Assembly: GCA_002327865.1 (NCBI GenBank)
Contig: DCUQ01000054.1
Span: forward strand, 1 to 41,777
Source of the DNA: Syntrophaceae bacterium UBA2210
GTDB lineage: Bacteria > Desulfobacterota > Syntrophia > Syntrophales > UBA2210
Reading direction: 5' to 3'
Length of the DNA stretch: 41,777 bases
Under the pieces are notes generated by a model. The model saw only the letters and a list, made by a program, of their open reading frames with translations. It made no database searches and had not been told where the DNA came from. Below, piece by piece: positions 7,848-14,857 of the stretch (position 1 is its first letter; every line of letters starts with the position of its first letter). The position numbers and the translations under genes were made by a program.

Positions 7848-9527
7848 CTATCCCTGCCTTCCGCCGATCATATCTATGTTTGACCGTCCCGGCGGTATTA
7901 TTGGGAAGACATATGTATCGGGGTCGACCAGCACTTCCAGCAGAAAAGGGCCCTTGGCGGTGCACATTTTCTTTATGCCGGATCCGGGGTCTTCAACAGA
8001 TACCCTGTCGGCCTGAAGGCCGAAGCCTTTGGCTACGGCAACAATATCTACAGAGTTGCCCAGTTCTATGTCGTTAAAACGGGCGCCGTAGAACAGATCC
8101 TGTATCTGGCGTATCATGCCGAGGTGACCGTTATTGAAGACCACTATCTTGACGGGCAGATTGTAATAACTTATCGTGGCGAGTTCCTGTATGTTCATGA
8201 AGAAACCGCCGTCTCCCGAGAAAACGATCACATCGTGATCCGGCATTCCGATTTTAACGCCCATCGCCGCCGGTAGACCGAACCCCATTGTGCCCAATCC
8301 GCCCGGCGTAATCATGCCCCGGGGTGATCTTGTTTCCCAGGACCGGACCGTCCATATCTGGTTCAGACCCACATCCGTAATGGCTATGGTTTTCTCCGGC
8401 ATAGCTTTTTGTACATCTCTTATAAAGATGCCGGCCGGTCCGCATTCTTTCATGGCCCTGTCTTTACCCAGTGCGTTTCTTTCTTTCGCTATCCTTTCCA
8501 GCCATCCGCTTCTTTCCTTGCTTTCCACGAGCGGTATCAACTGTGTGAGAGCTTCCTTAATATCGGCCACGAGAGATATATCAGCTTTGATAACCTTGCC
8601 GATGGAGGATGGATCTATGTCTATCTGGGCGATGGTGGCAAGCGGAGCGAATTCCTTAACGATGGATGTGCTGCGATCACTGAAACGGGCACCTATCGTC
8701 AGGATAAAGTCGGAATCGTGTACAATACGATTGGCCAGTTTGTTCCCATGTGTACCTATGAAGCCCAGGTTAAACCCGTTTGAGGTGTACACTGAACCGA
8801 TGCCCATCATCGTTGAGACGAAGGGGATATTCCCTTTTTCAATTAATTCGGCAAGTTCCTCGCATGCCTGGGATAGTTTGACTCCCCCGCCGATAAGGAT
8901 AACCGGCCTTTCGGACATATTCATGTAATTTGCTATCTGTTGCAGTTGTTTTTCGTTTTTTTTGCTTTCCACATGCCGTTTCTTGGGTATTGAGACGGGG
9001 ATATCTCCATCTTCGGTTTGTTCAATCTTTTCGGCCATTACATTCCTAGGTAGGTCTATGAGAACGGGTCCGGGACGTCCGCTCTTTGCAATCTCGAATG
9101 CCTCCCTCACCGTCGCTTTTATCTTCCCCGGATTGTTTACCAGGTAGCTGTGTTTTGTGATCGGCATGGTTATTCCTATTATGTCGGTTTCCTGAAAAGC
9201 ATCGCTTCCCAGAAGCTCTGTAGTTACCTGTCCTGTAAGGACAACCATGGGAGTAGAATCCATGTAAGCCGTTGCAATGCCGGTTACCAGGTTGGTAGCA
9301 CCCGGACCCGAAGTGCCCATGCAGACACCGACCTTGCCGGTTGCCCTGGCATAACCATCCGCCGCGTGAGCGGCCGCCTGCTCATGCCTTACAAGATAAT
9401 GTGTTATAGGGCTCGCATTAAGACCGTCGTGGATCGGCAGGCTGTTAGCGCCTGGATATCCGAAGATAACATCCACTCCCTCTTCCCTTAATGTCTGTAG
9501 AAGTATTTCGGCTCCTGTTTTTTTCAT
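7848..9527 (-). CDS. ilvB: Acetolactate synthase large (catalytic) subunit, biosynthetic type
   Basis: A 559-residue thiamine-diphosphate enzyme that condenses pyruvate with pyruvate or 2-ketobutyrate, the first common step of valine, leucine and isoleucine synthesis. The N-terminal domain (GYPGANSLPIHDGL, then RHEQAAAHAADGYARA with the catalytic Glu) is followed by the central domain and the C-terminal ThDP motif running from GDGGFFMNIQEL to VVFNNGHLG. The start ATG has an AAGGAAGG ribosome binding site. Expression is probably controlled by transcription attenuation in the 300-base leader: a Val/Leu-rich leader peptide, an antiterminator and two terminators lie between 9601 and 9841. ilvN follows. 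Confidence 0.96.
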   Translation of the reverse strand: MKKTGAEILLQTLREEGVDVIFGYPGANSLPIHDGLNASPITHYLVRHEQAAAHAADGYARATGKVGVCMGTSGPGATNLVTGIATAYMDSTPMVVLTGQVTTELLGSDAFQETDIIGITMPITKHSYLVNNPGKIKATVREAFEIAKSGRPGPVLIDLPRNVMAEKIEQTEDGDIPVSIPKKRHVESKKNEKQLQQIANYMNMSERPVILIGGGVKLSQACEELAELIEKGNIPFVSTMMGIGSVYTSNGFNLGFIGTHGNKLANRIVHDSDFILTIGARFSDRSTSIVKEFAPLATIAQIDIDPSSIGKVIKADISLVADIKEALTQLIPLVESKERSGWLERIAKERNALGKDRAMKECGPAGIFIRDVQKAMPEKTIAITDVGLNQIWTVRSWETRSPRGMITPGGLGTMGFGLPAAMGVKIGMPDHDVIVFSGDGGFFMNIQELATISYYNLPVKIVVFNNGHLGMIRQIQDLFYGARFNDIELGNSVDIVAVAKGFGLQADRVSVEDPGSGIKKMCTAKGPFLLEVLVDPDTYVFPIIPPGRSNIDMIGGRQG

Positions 9528-9600
9528 TATTTTCCTTCCTTATAATAATTATTGATCTATATGTGCTCGTTCCCATGTATCGTATGTAAACTCGCAAACA

Positions 9601-9637
9601 AAAAAAGCCGCAAACTCTTTATCCGAGATGCGGCTTT
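9601..9637 (-). terminator. Second terminator hairpin in the ilvB leader
   Basis: On the minus strand a 9-bp perfect stem (9629-9637 with 9604-9612; AAAGCCGCA/TGCGGCTTT) is followed directly by a run of T. It lies after the first attenuator hairpin and before the ilvB ribosome binding site. It shares the GCCGC/GCGGC core with the first hairpin, so the arms may also cross-pair. Confidence 0.75.
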
Positions 9638-9641
9638 CCAT

Positions 9642-9672
9642 AAAAAAGCCGCGGGTTCCGGGGCCCGCGGCT
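9642..9672 (-). terminator. Attenuator terminator of ilvB-ilvN
   Basis: On the minus strand AGCCGCGGG (9672-9664) pairs perfectly with CCCGCGGCT (9655-9647) and is followed by six T residues (the hairpin's last U included), a classic intrinsic terminator. Its 5' arm is also the 3' partner of the antiterminator (see 9660-9713), and it lies about 25 bases after the leader peptide stop codon. Confidence 0.88.
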
Positions 9673-9713
9673 TGATTTCTTTTTTAGTCCATAAGAATCA
9701 AGCAGCGGTCCCC
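9660..9713 (-). promoter_or_regulatory. Antiterminator hairpin of the ilvB attenuator
   Basis: On the minus strand GGGGACCGCTGCTTGATT (9713-9696), which includes the last leader codons and its TGA, can pair with AATCAAGCCGCGGGCCCC (9677-9660) at 16 of 18 positions. The second segment contains the 5' arm of the terminator, so the two folds exclude each other. A ribosome stalled on the upstream Val/Leu codons would leave the first segment free and favour readthrough. A ribosome reaching the stop codon would cover it and favour termination. Confidence 0.82.
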
Positions 9714-9781
9714 GTAAGTACTACGACGAGCACAAGTACACTTACCAAAACCGCAACCGCTTCTTCAAATGGACGTATCAC
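9698..9781 (-). CDS. ilvB leader peptide (Val/Leu-rich attenuation peptide)
   Basis: A 27-codon frame starting GTG with an AAGGAGA ribosome binding site eight bases upstream and ending TGA. After the start it encodes IRPFEEAVAVLVSV and then LVLVVVLTGTAA: eight valines, four leucines and one isoleucine. Valine codons GTT, GTA, GTG and GTC are all used, so stalling would report general valine shortage. The gene lies between a TTGACA promoter element and an attenuator hairpin and directly precedes ilvB. The role matches that of the E. coli IvbL leader by analogy; the peptide itself need have no function. Confidence 0.85.
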   Translation of the reverse strand: MIRPFEEAVAVLVSVLVLVVVLTGTAA

Positions 9782-9813
9782 TTACCTGTTCTCCTTGAAC
9801 GAAAGTGGGACTA

Positions 9814-9841
9814 GACTTATATAAAAAAACTTTTTTGTCAA
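9814..9841 (-). promoter_or_regulatory. Promoter of the ilvB leader
   Basis: On the minus strand a consensus -35 TTGACA lies at 9841-9836. The -10 is less clear: TATAAG (9821-9816, spacer only 14) or TAAGTC (9819-9814, spacer 16). Either places the start of transcription shortly before the leader peptide ribosome binding site. Confidence 0.6.
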
Positions 9842-10178
9842 GAGATTTTTCAAACATAACAAATAACAGCGGCATTACGGGAGACCACGGCATAGATTCT
9901 GCTGATTGTTATGAAAAGCGCGAAGGAAAGACGGGGGAGATACTCTCAGGTCGAAAACAGAATTTGGATTCCATGGCGTGTTTACTGTTGTTTGCGGTGG
10001 GAACTTCAATTGATGAGCTTTTATTGACTTTGAACTCCGGGAGGTATAAAAGAAAACCTTCACCTCAAGGCCGGGTCCCGGCCATTCTACTTTTCGTTCA
10101 ATGTATTTGTTCCATTGAATGAAATGTTAAACGTGAAATGCTGGGATCTTGGTTGGTGGTGCAGAGGAGGTAACTGAT
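9842..10178. other. Intergenic region between the ilvB promoter and the atpE leader
   Basis: No convincing gene. It holds a 6-bp perfect hairpin (GGCCGG 10069-10074 with CCGGCC 10078-10083). A 12-base element CTTTTCGTTCAA (10090-10101) recurs as its reverse complement TTGAACGAAAAG at 10200-10211. Confidence 0.45.
10024..10052 (+). promoter_or_regulatory. Candidate promoter upstream of atpE
   Basis: TTGACT (10024-10029) is followed by TAAAAG (10047-10052) at a 17-base spacing, or by TATAAA (10045-10050) at 15. It would give an approximately 280-base leader before atpE, containing the mini reading frame at 10179-10229. Confidence 0.4.
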
Positions 10179-10229
10179 ATGGCCAATGATCACGGGATGT
10201 TGAACGAAAAGATATTTGCGAAGACATGA
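10179..10229 (+). CDS. Possible 16-codon leader frame upstream of atpE
   Basis: ATG preceded by a strong GAGGAGG ribosome binding site at eight bases. It encodes MANDHGMLNEKIFAKT and stops in an ATGA overlap with another ATG (10226) that is in frame with atpE. It could be a genuine small peptide or a translational feeder for atpE. There is no homology I recognise, and chance cannot be excluded. Confidence 0.3.
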   Translation: MANDHGMLNEKIFAKT

Positions 10230-10339
10230 CTGGCATGCCTGTTGCAAAAGTACAGGCGGCTTCGAAAGAGGCCATACCCAAAAGTTTTTGTGTTGTACAT
10301 ATGAATAAAATCAAGTGTCAAAGAGGAAAGGAGAAAGAA

Positions 10340-10717
10340 ATGTTGAGTAAATCAGTAAAATGGATATCAACCCTGCTGGCGGTGGCGGCGGTACTGTTGT
10401 TATCTTCACCGATGGTATTTGCAGCCGAGGTTCTTCCGGATGAGGGAGGATCCCTGATAAAGGTTATATTTGCCGTAGGTGCTATGATCGGAGCCGGTCT
10501 GGCGATCGGTCTCGGGGCGATCGGAGCTGGTGCTGGTATTGGTAATGCCGCGAATGGGGCTTGTGGTGCGGTCGGAAGAAACCCCGGTGTTCAGGGTAAA
10601 ATCATGATGACAATGCTGGTCGGTATGGCTATGGCTGAATCAATCGCCATTTATGCCCTTGTCGTTTCACTTGTTCTTCTCTATGCAAACCCTTACACAA
10701 GTTTTCTTTGGGGTTAA
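10340..10717 (+). CDS. atpE: F-type ATP synthase subunit c (stand-alone gene)
   Basis: A 125-residue proteolipid. An N-terminal signal-like segment (about 1-29, ending SSPMVFAAE) precedes the two c-ring helices (about 38-70 and 88-116). The polar loop is GRNPGVQGK and the ion-binding carboxylate is Glu100 in AMAESIAIY. Ser101 is present, but the position of the Na+-binding Gln32 of Ilyobacter subunit c is Ile67 here, so a proton ring is more likely. The ATG at 10340 is chosen for its AAAGGAGAAAG ribosome binding site; an in-frame ATG at 10226 would add 38 residues. No other F-type genes are in the window, as in many deltaproteobacteria with scattered atp genes. Confidence 0.92.
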   Translation: MLSKSVKWISTLLAVAAVLLLSSPMVFAAEVLPDEGGSLIKVIFAVGAMIGAGLAIGLGAIGAGAGIGNAANGACGAVGRNPGVQGKIMMTMLVGMAMAESIAIYALVVSLVLLYANPYTSFLWG

Positions 10718-10769
10718 TCAGCGCTGAGTAACTAACTTCAAAATTAACAAACGTTAGGGGGAGATGAAA

Positions 10770-12071
10770 ATGTCAGAAACTAAAAAGGGTAAGCAGTTTT
10801 TTACTGTATCAAGGGTATTTTTTCTGCTTATCGTAATCCCCTTATTGCTGACGTCTTTTTTGATAGCCAATGGCATCTTTCAATTGGGGGACACATCAAA
10901 GAAGGGGGCGGCAGCTGTCCTTGATCAGAAGGCGCAGGAAGAGATTATGATGCGTACGGTTACCGTGGCCGAGAATGTTGCCTCTTTTTTACAGACATGT
11001 GAGAAAGACACATTGGTGGCGACCATTCTACCTGCAAATGCGGATACGTACAGGGAGTTTATTCTGAAAAACAAGCAGTTCCTCTGGACCAAGAAAGATG
11101 GAAAACTTGTAAAGTCATTAGAACCGATGTACGTAGGGATGGCCTTGGTGGACAAGGCGGGTAACGAGGTTATCAAGATCGTCGATGGGGCAATCGTGCC
11201 CAAATCCGAGCTGGTGAACGTCAGTGATCCTGCAAATACTTTTTATAAATCAGAAGATTATTTTGCCAAGACAAAAGGCCTTGACAAGGGTGATGTATAT
11301 GTATCCCATGTCACCGGTTGGTACGTTAACCGGGCTGATTTCGATAAGGGAAAACGATTTGAAGGTATCATTCGGTTTGCGACGCCTTTGTATGATAAGC
11401 AGGGATTTGCGGGGCTTGTTACTCTTGCCCTTGATGTAAGACACCTTGCACGATTTACAGATAATATTATACCGACCGAGTCTGATTATGTACTTGAAGC
11501 GGATTCGTCGACGGGCAACTATGCATATATGGTCGATGACAGGGGCCTCATCATATCGCATCCGGATGACTATAATATAACAGGCCTCTACGCAGATGGA
11601 ACACCGGTTGCACCTGTTACAAAAGAAACGCTTGATGTCATGACTAAGAAAGGTGAAACGGTCCTTAATCTCTTCTCACTGGGATTCATGGATCCGGCGC
11701 TGCCTGAGATCGCGAAAGCTGCGGCTGAAGGTCGTTCGGGAAGTAAGATCTATAAGTTTGGTGGTCACACCAAGTTTGTAGCCTACGCGCCGGTACCCTT
11801 TTACTCGGTAAGTTATCCAGAACCTGCCGGATTCGGATGGATCGGGATGGGGTTGGATGTTGATAAATTTAATGAGATGGCGATGGCGACTTCGCAGAGG
11901 ATAGAAAAAGAGGCGAGTGCGTGGATGAAAACGATAATACTGATTATCGTTTTCGCGATTATTATCCTCTTCCTCATTTCTGCCCTGCTTACGAGAGGTA
12001 TCAACCGCTCGATCGAGGCCGAAATACCGGAGGGTTCTGAAGGGCCACACTATTACGATGATGAAGATTAA
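10770..12071 (+). CDS. Double-Cache (dCache) membrane protein without an output domain
   Basis: A 433-residue protein with a membrane segment at about 12-36, a roughly 340-residue extracytoplasmic region and a second membrane segment near 390-412. It ends in a short acidic tail (EGPHYYDDED). The outer region has the dCache pattern of chemoreceptors and kinases: repeated motifs such as GMALVDKAGNEV, RFATPLYDKQGFAGLV, VDDRGLIISHP and FGWIGMGLDVDKF. No HAMP, kinase, GGDEF or MCP domain follows, which is unusual. It may be a sensor subunit acting through a partner. The ATG at 10770 has the best spacing to AGGGGGAG; another ATG lies six bases earlier. It is 52 bases after atpE, with its own terminator at 12148. 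Confidence 0.8.
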   Translation: MSETKKGKQFFTVSRVFFLLIVIPLLLTSFLIANGIFQLGDTSKKGAAAVLDQKAQEEIMMRTVTVAENVASFLQTCEKDTLVATILPANADTYREFILKNKQFLWTKKDGKLVKSLEPMYVGMALVDKAGNEVIKIVDGAIVPKSELVNVSDPANTFYKSEDYFAKTKGLDKGDVYVSHVTGWYVNRADFDKGKRFEGIIRFATPLYDKQGFAGLVTLALDVRHLARFTDNIIPTESDYVLEADSSTGNYAYMVDDRGLIISHPDDYNITGLYADGTPVAPVTKETLDVMTKKGETVLNLFSLGFMDPALPEIAKAAAEGRSGSKIYKFGGHTKFVAYAPVPFYSVSYPEPAGFGWIGMGLDVDKFNEMAMATSQRIEKEASAWMKTIILIIVFAIIILFLISALLTRGINRSIEAEIPEGSEGPHYYDDED

Positions 12072-12147
12072 TAAAAAGATTTTGGGTTAATACCATCTTC
12101 AATCTCTTATGATATTTTCCCGGAATCTTATAGTGCAAACATGATCG

Positions 12148-12180
12148 AAAAGGCCGGGGGCTTTTGCCCCGGCCTTTTCT
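12148..12180 (+). terminator. Rho-independent terminator after the dCache gene
   Basis: A 12-bp stem (AAAAGGCCGGGG, 12148-12159, with CCCCGGCCTTTT, 12167-12178), a 7-base loop and a T-rich tail. It ends the atpE-dCache unit. Confidence 0.9.
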
Positions 12181-12407
12181 TGCTTTGTGGTAAGAATTCA
12201 GTTTCTGAAATCCTTATCTGTTAAAAAGGTCCTCATCCTGCGCCCCTTTTTTATGTTACCTGTAAATGTCATAAACCTTTTGACATGGCTAAACTTGGAC
12301 GAGAAACTCTTGAAGTGTAAGTATTGGTATGATAGCCTCACAAATGATCACAGGGGTTTTGGCGGCATGCAACAGGTCTCATTAACCGAACGATCGGGAG
12401 GTTGCTT
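12181..12407 (+). promoter_or_regulatory. Leader region of the 12.4-14.0 kb cluster with extended -10 promoter candidate
   Basis: No gene is seen. TGGTATGAT at 12325-12333 is an extended -10 element (TGn plus TATGAT) without a good -35. A TTGACA at about 12280 has no matching -10. The ribosome binding site GGGAGG at about 12396-12401 serves the next gene. Confidence 0.35.
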
Positions 12408-12638
12408 ATGGATGAACATGACAGGAAATTGATGGAAGATGATAAGATATATGATCTGGTTGATGTGATTGATGAAAAAGGTAAAGAAGCGATTCTGCCG
12501 GCCGGAATCCCGGATGATGAAGTCAGGGAAGTGGTTTCAAAAGTTGCAGAGCGGATTGCCAGGGAGTTGTTCCCCGGCATAGCTGAGAGAGTGATCAGAG
12601 AAGAGATAGATAAGTTAAAGAAATATCAGGGCGAATAG
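12408..12638 (+). CDS. Small acidic helical protein, PopZ/DUF2497-like C-terminal motif
   Basis: A 76-residue soluble protein, almost entirely charged and helical. Its second half (VVSKVAERIARELFPGIAER, then VIREEIDKL) resembles a segment I recall at the C-termini of deltaproteobacterial response regulators and, more distantly, of PopZ-like polar proteins, where it mediates self-assembly. That relation is inference. The ATG at 12408 is preferred to an upstream TTG (12402) because GGGAGG lies six bases before it. It heads a same-strand group with two envelope proteins and pgsA. Confidence 0.7.
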   Translation: MDEHDRKLMEDDKIYDLVDVIDEKGKEAILPAGIPDDEVREVVSKVAERIARELFPGIAERVIREEIDKLKKYQGE

Positions 12639-12666
12639 GCCTGGAATCTTGTTGAGAGGGGCGATT

Positions 12667-13365
12667 TTGAGAACCTCGTTGTTTTATTATATATTGTTTA
12701 CAACTCTGTTTTTTTCCTTTGTTTATCCATTGGACTCGTCAGCGGGCCGGGAGATTTTCAAAACTGTAGAAACAGAGGGGACATGTTTTATATCAAATGA
12801 CGATATAACCCCCGCGCGGGACCGCGCAATAGACGATTCAATAAAAAAAGCGGTACAGTATGTAGTGGGTACACTTCTTTCTGAAGATGTTGTGTCGGGA
12901 AAATCTGATGTTATAGATAGCAATATATATTCAAAATCGAAAGATTATATACAGGATTACAGGATTCTGGGGGAAAGTGCCGAGGATGGTCTCTACCGGG
13001 TTAATATAAGAGCCAAACTATCGCTGGAAAATATAGAGCATGATCTTAGAATGCTGGATGTTCTTACAGACGAACGGCAGTCGGAAGAGCATGCACCCAT
13101 GATGATTGTAATTATGGTAAGCGGGATAGAAAAATACGGTTATCTGAAAATGCTTCGGGAAACGCTGGAAACGGATATAAGAGAGGTGAGTGTTGTACGT
13201 TTGCGAAAAATGGGGTCGGACATGGTAGTGATGGATGCTGAAATGCAGGGAGATACCTTTGAGATTGCCAGCAGGTTAACATTGAAAGACTTTAAGGGTT
13301 TTTCACTGTGCGTAACAAATATTACCGAAAATACGATAGAATTTAACATGGTAAAGGAGAATTAG
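12667..13365 (+). CDS. Secreted protein, FlgT N-terminal-like domain
   Basis: A 232-residue exported protein. A signal peptide (about 1-26, FYYILFTTLFFSFVY core) is followed by a domain starting KTVETEGTCFISN with ARDRAIDDSIKKAVQYVVG and YIQDYRILGE. These match the pattern of FlgT N-terminal/LPP20-type domains of envelope proteins. The TTG at 12667 is chosen because GAGAGGGG lies just before it; a TTG at 12649 would spoil the signal peptide. It is followed after one base by the lipoprotein gene and is probably translated with it. The exact role is unknown; an outer-envelope assembly or secretion accessory function is inferred from family and context. Confidence 0.65.
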   Translation: MRTSLFYYILFTTLFFSFVYPLDSSAGREIFKTVETEGTCFISNDDITPARDRAIDDSIKKAVQYVVGTLLSEDVVSGKSDVIDSNIYSKSKDYIQDYRILGESAEDGLYRVNIRAKLSLENIEHDLRMLDVLTDERQSEEHAPMMIVIMVSGIEKYGYLKMLRETLETDIREVSVVRLRKMGSDMVVMDAEMQGDTFEIASRLTLKDFKGFSLCVTNITENTIEFNMVKEN

Positions 13366-13366
13366 A

Positions 13367-14005
13367 TTGACTGGTATACTGAGAAAAACCTTTCTGTTGA
13401 GCGTTGCCGTCTGTATTGTAGCAGGGTGTGCATCGGGCGTTCCCCATACCATTGTTCCTGACTATGATAAGAGGAAGATACGGCTTATCGCTCTTGTGCC
13501 TGTTGACAACAGAACGGATGACAGACAGGCGGCACGGCTGCTGAGAGAGGAGATACTTGAGAAGCTTTATTTCAAGGGATATCCCAAGATACCTCTCGAC
13601 ATGATAGATGAGAAATTGACTTCAGACTGTGGGTGGAACATGGAGGTCAACGGTAAATGTGCGCTTCCGATCGAAGTTATCGGTAAGCGATTGGGTGTAG
13701 ATGCCATTATGTACTGCACTCTGCTCGAATGGAAGACCTCTTTTATTACTGTTTATGCGCCTACAACGGTTTCTGTTGCGCTGGAATTGAAAGATGCCGA
13801 AACAGGAGAAACTCTTTGGCATTCCAGATACAGTGTCGTTGACAGGCATTATGATTTTACCAGAAAGAGGCTTGAATTGAAGGCATGCCAGGCTTATGAT
13901 CCGGCAATACGGGAAATCGTTGATGAAACACTTTCCAGTCTCCCCAATGGTACCGATTCCGCAGGGTATACGCCCTCTGAAAAGAGTTCCTGGAAGTTAT
14001 GGTAG
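13367..14005 (+). CDS. GNA1162/DUF799-like lipoprotein
   Basis: A 212-residue lipoprotein with a TTG start (AAAGGAG ribosome binding site) and lipobox VAGC, giving lipidated Cys21. The mature part has the GNA1162-type pattern: IRLIALVPVDNRTDD near its start, a middle LGVDAIMYCTLLEW, and ELKDAETGETLWHSRYSV. Family members associate with CsgG-like outer-membrane assemblies; no csgG is in the window. It forms a unit with the FlgT-like secreted protein upstream and pgsA 23 bases downstream. The assignment rests on pattern similarity, not a search. Confidence 0.72.
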   Translation: MTGILRKTFLLSVAVCIVAGCASGVPHTIVPDYDKRKIRLIALVPVDNRTDDRQAARLLREEILEKLYFKGYPKIPLDMIDEKLTSDCGWNMEVNGKCALPIEVIGKRLGVDAIMYCTLLEWKTSFITVYAPTTVSVALELKDAETGETLWHSRYSVVDRHYDFTRKRLELKACQAYDPAIREIVDETLSSLPNGTDSAGYTPSEKSSWKLW

Positions 14006-14028
14006 ATCAATAAACAGGCTTGTAGTCT

Positions 14029-14565
14029 ATGAATATTCCGAACATACTTACCATGGTCCGTATACTGCTGGTCCCGGTCTTTGTCATATTGCTGATGGAT
14101 GGTTCTTTCTTTTATGCTCTCGTAGTATTTGTTGTTGCCGGTGTTACGGACGGTTTGGACGGATTTATGGCGAGAATATTAAATCAGCGGACGGTCCTTG
14201 GTTCATACCTGGATCCGCTTGCGGACAAGGCATTGATCATAACGTCTTTTGTCGCCTTGTCAATCCTGGGCATTGTTCCCGGCTGGATTGCGGTGATTGT
14301 GATAAGCCGGGATTGTGTGATTCTGCTCGGTGTTTCTGTACTTTTTCTTATGTCGGTCTCTTTTGAAATACGTCCCGCCTATGTAAGCAAGGCAACGACG
14401 GTATTACAATTACTTACGATTTTTCTGGTACTTGCATCCACGTTTCTGCCCGAATATATCAATACCGGTATTGTTGAGACATCCTTCTGGATCACTGCTC
14501 TCTTTACAATAGTTTCCGGTTTTATTTATATATTCAGAGGTGTAAAATTTATAAATAACTCGTAG
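14029..14565 (+). CDS. pgsA: CDP-diacylglycerol--glycerol-3-phosphate 3-phosphatidyltransferase
   Basis: A 178-residue integral membrane enzyme making phosphatidylglycerol phosphate from CDP-diacylglycerol and glycerol 3-phosphate. The CDP-alcohol phosphotransferase motif is complete: Asp41, Asp44-Gly45, Ala48-Arg49, Gly58, Asp62 and Asp66 (DGLDGFMARI, then GSYLDPLADK). About five hydrophobic segments are present. The N-terminal NIPNILTMVRI is typical of PgsA. The ribosome binding site is weak, so coupling to the lipoprotein gene is plausible. Length is normal for the family. Confidence 0.93.
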   Translation: MNIPNILTMVRILLVPVFVILLMDGSFFYALVVFVVAGVTDGLDGFMARILNQRTVLGSYLDPLADKALIITSFVALSILGIVPGWIAVIVISRDCVILLGVSVLFLMSVSFEIRPAYVSKATTVLQLLTIFLVLASTFLPEYINTGIVETSFWITALFTIVSGFIYIFRGVKFINNS

Positions 14566-14582
14566 GCTTTTTATAAAATTTC

Positions 14583-14611
14583 TTGACAGAAGACCTTTTT
14601 ATTGTTAGGTG
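14583..14611 (+). promoter_or_regulatory. Candidate promoter for tRNA-Val(GAC)
   Basis: Consensus TTGACA (14583-14588) lies 44 bases before the tRNA. At a 17-base spacing the -10 would be TAGGTG, which is poor. The -35 and position are good; the -10 is doubtful. Confidence 0.4.
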
Positions 14612-14631
14612 ACTTAGTCTTTTTAGTTTAC

Positions 14632-14706
14632 AGGCACGTAGCTCAGGGGGAGAGCATCACCTTGACACGGTGGGGGTCCAGGGTTCAAATCCCTGCGTGC
14701 CTACCA
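14632..14706 (+). tRNA. tRNA-Val (anticodon GAC)
   Basis: The cloverleaf has acceptor AGGCACG/CGTGCCT, D stem GCTC/GAGC, anticodon stem TCACC/GGTGG with loop TTGACAC (anticodon GAC), and T stem CAGGG/CCCTG with loop TTCAAAT. The discriminator is A and CCA is encoded. It reads GTC and GTT valine codons. Confidence 0.95.
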
Positions 14707-14721
14707 TTTTTATGCAGACGC

Positions 14722-14754
14722 AAAGGGCATTGATCTTTACGGTGCCCTTTCTTT
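14722..14754 (+). terminator. Terminator after tRNA-Val(GAC)
   Basis: An 8-bp perfect stem, AAAGGGCA (14722-14729) with TGCCCTTT (14743-14750), followed by CTTT. The tail is short but the position, 15 bases after the tRNA, fits. Confidence 0.65.
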
Positions 14755-14857
14755 AGGAAAGGTCGGGAAATGATACACTGGTGTTTTCTTGCTCTTCATG
14801 TTTTTATAATAGAATGATTCAGTTACTTTTACATGGCTTGGCGGTGGTTTTTAGAGC

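Noticed and set aside
14707..14857. T-box or other tRNA-sensing leader before thrS
   Set aside because: The region is only 150 bases, is partly used by the tRNA-Val terminator and has no T-box consensus.
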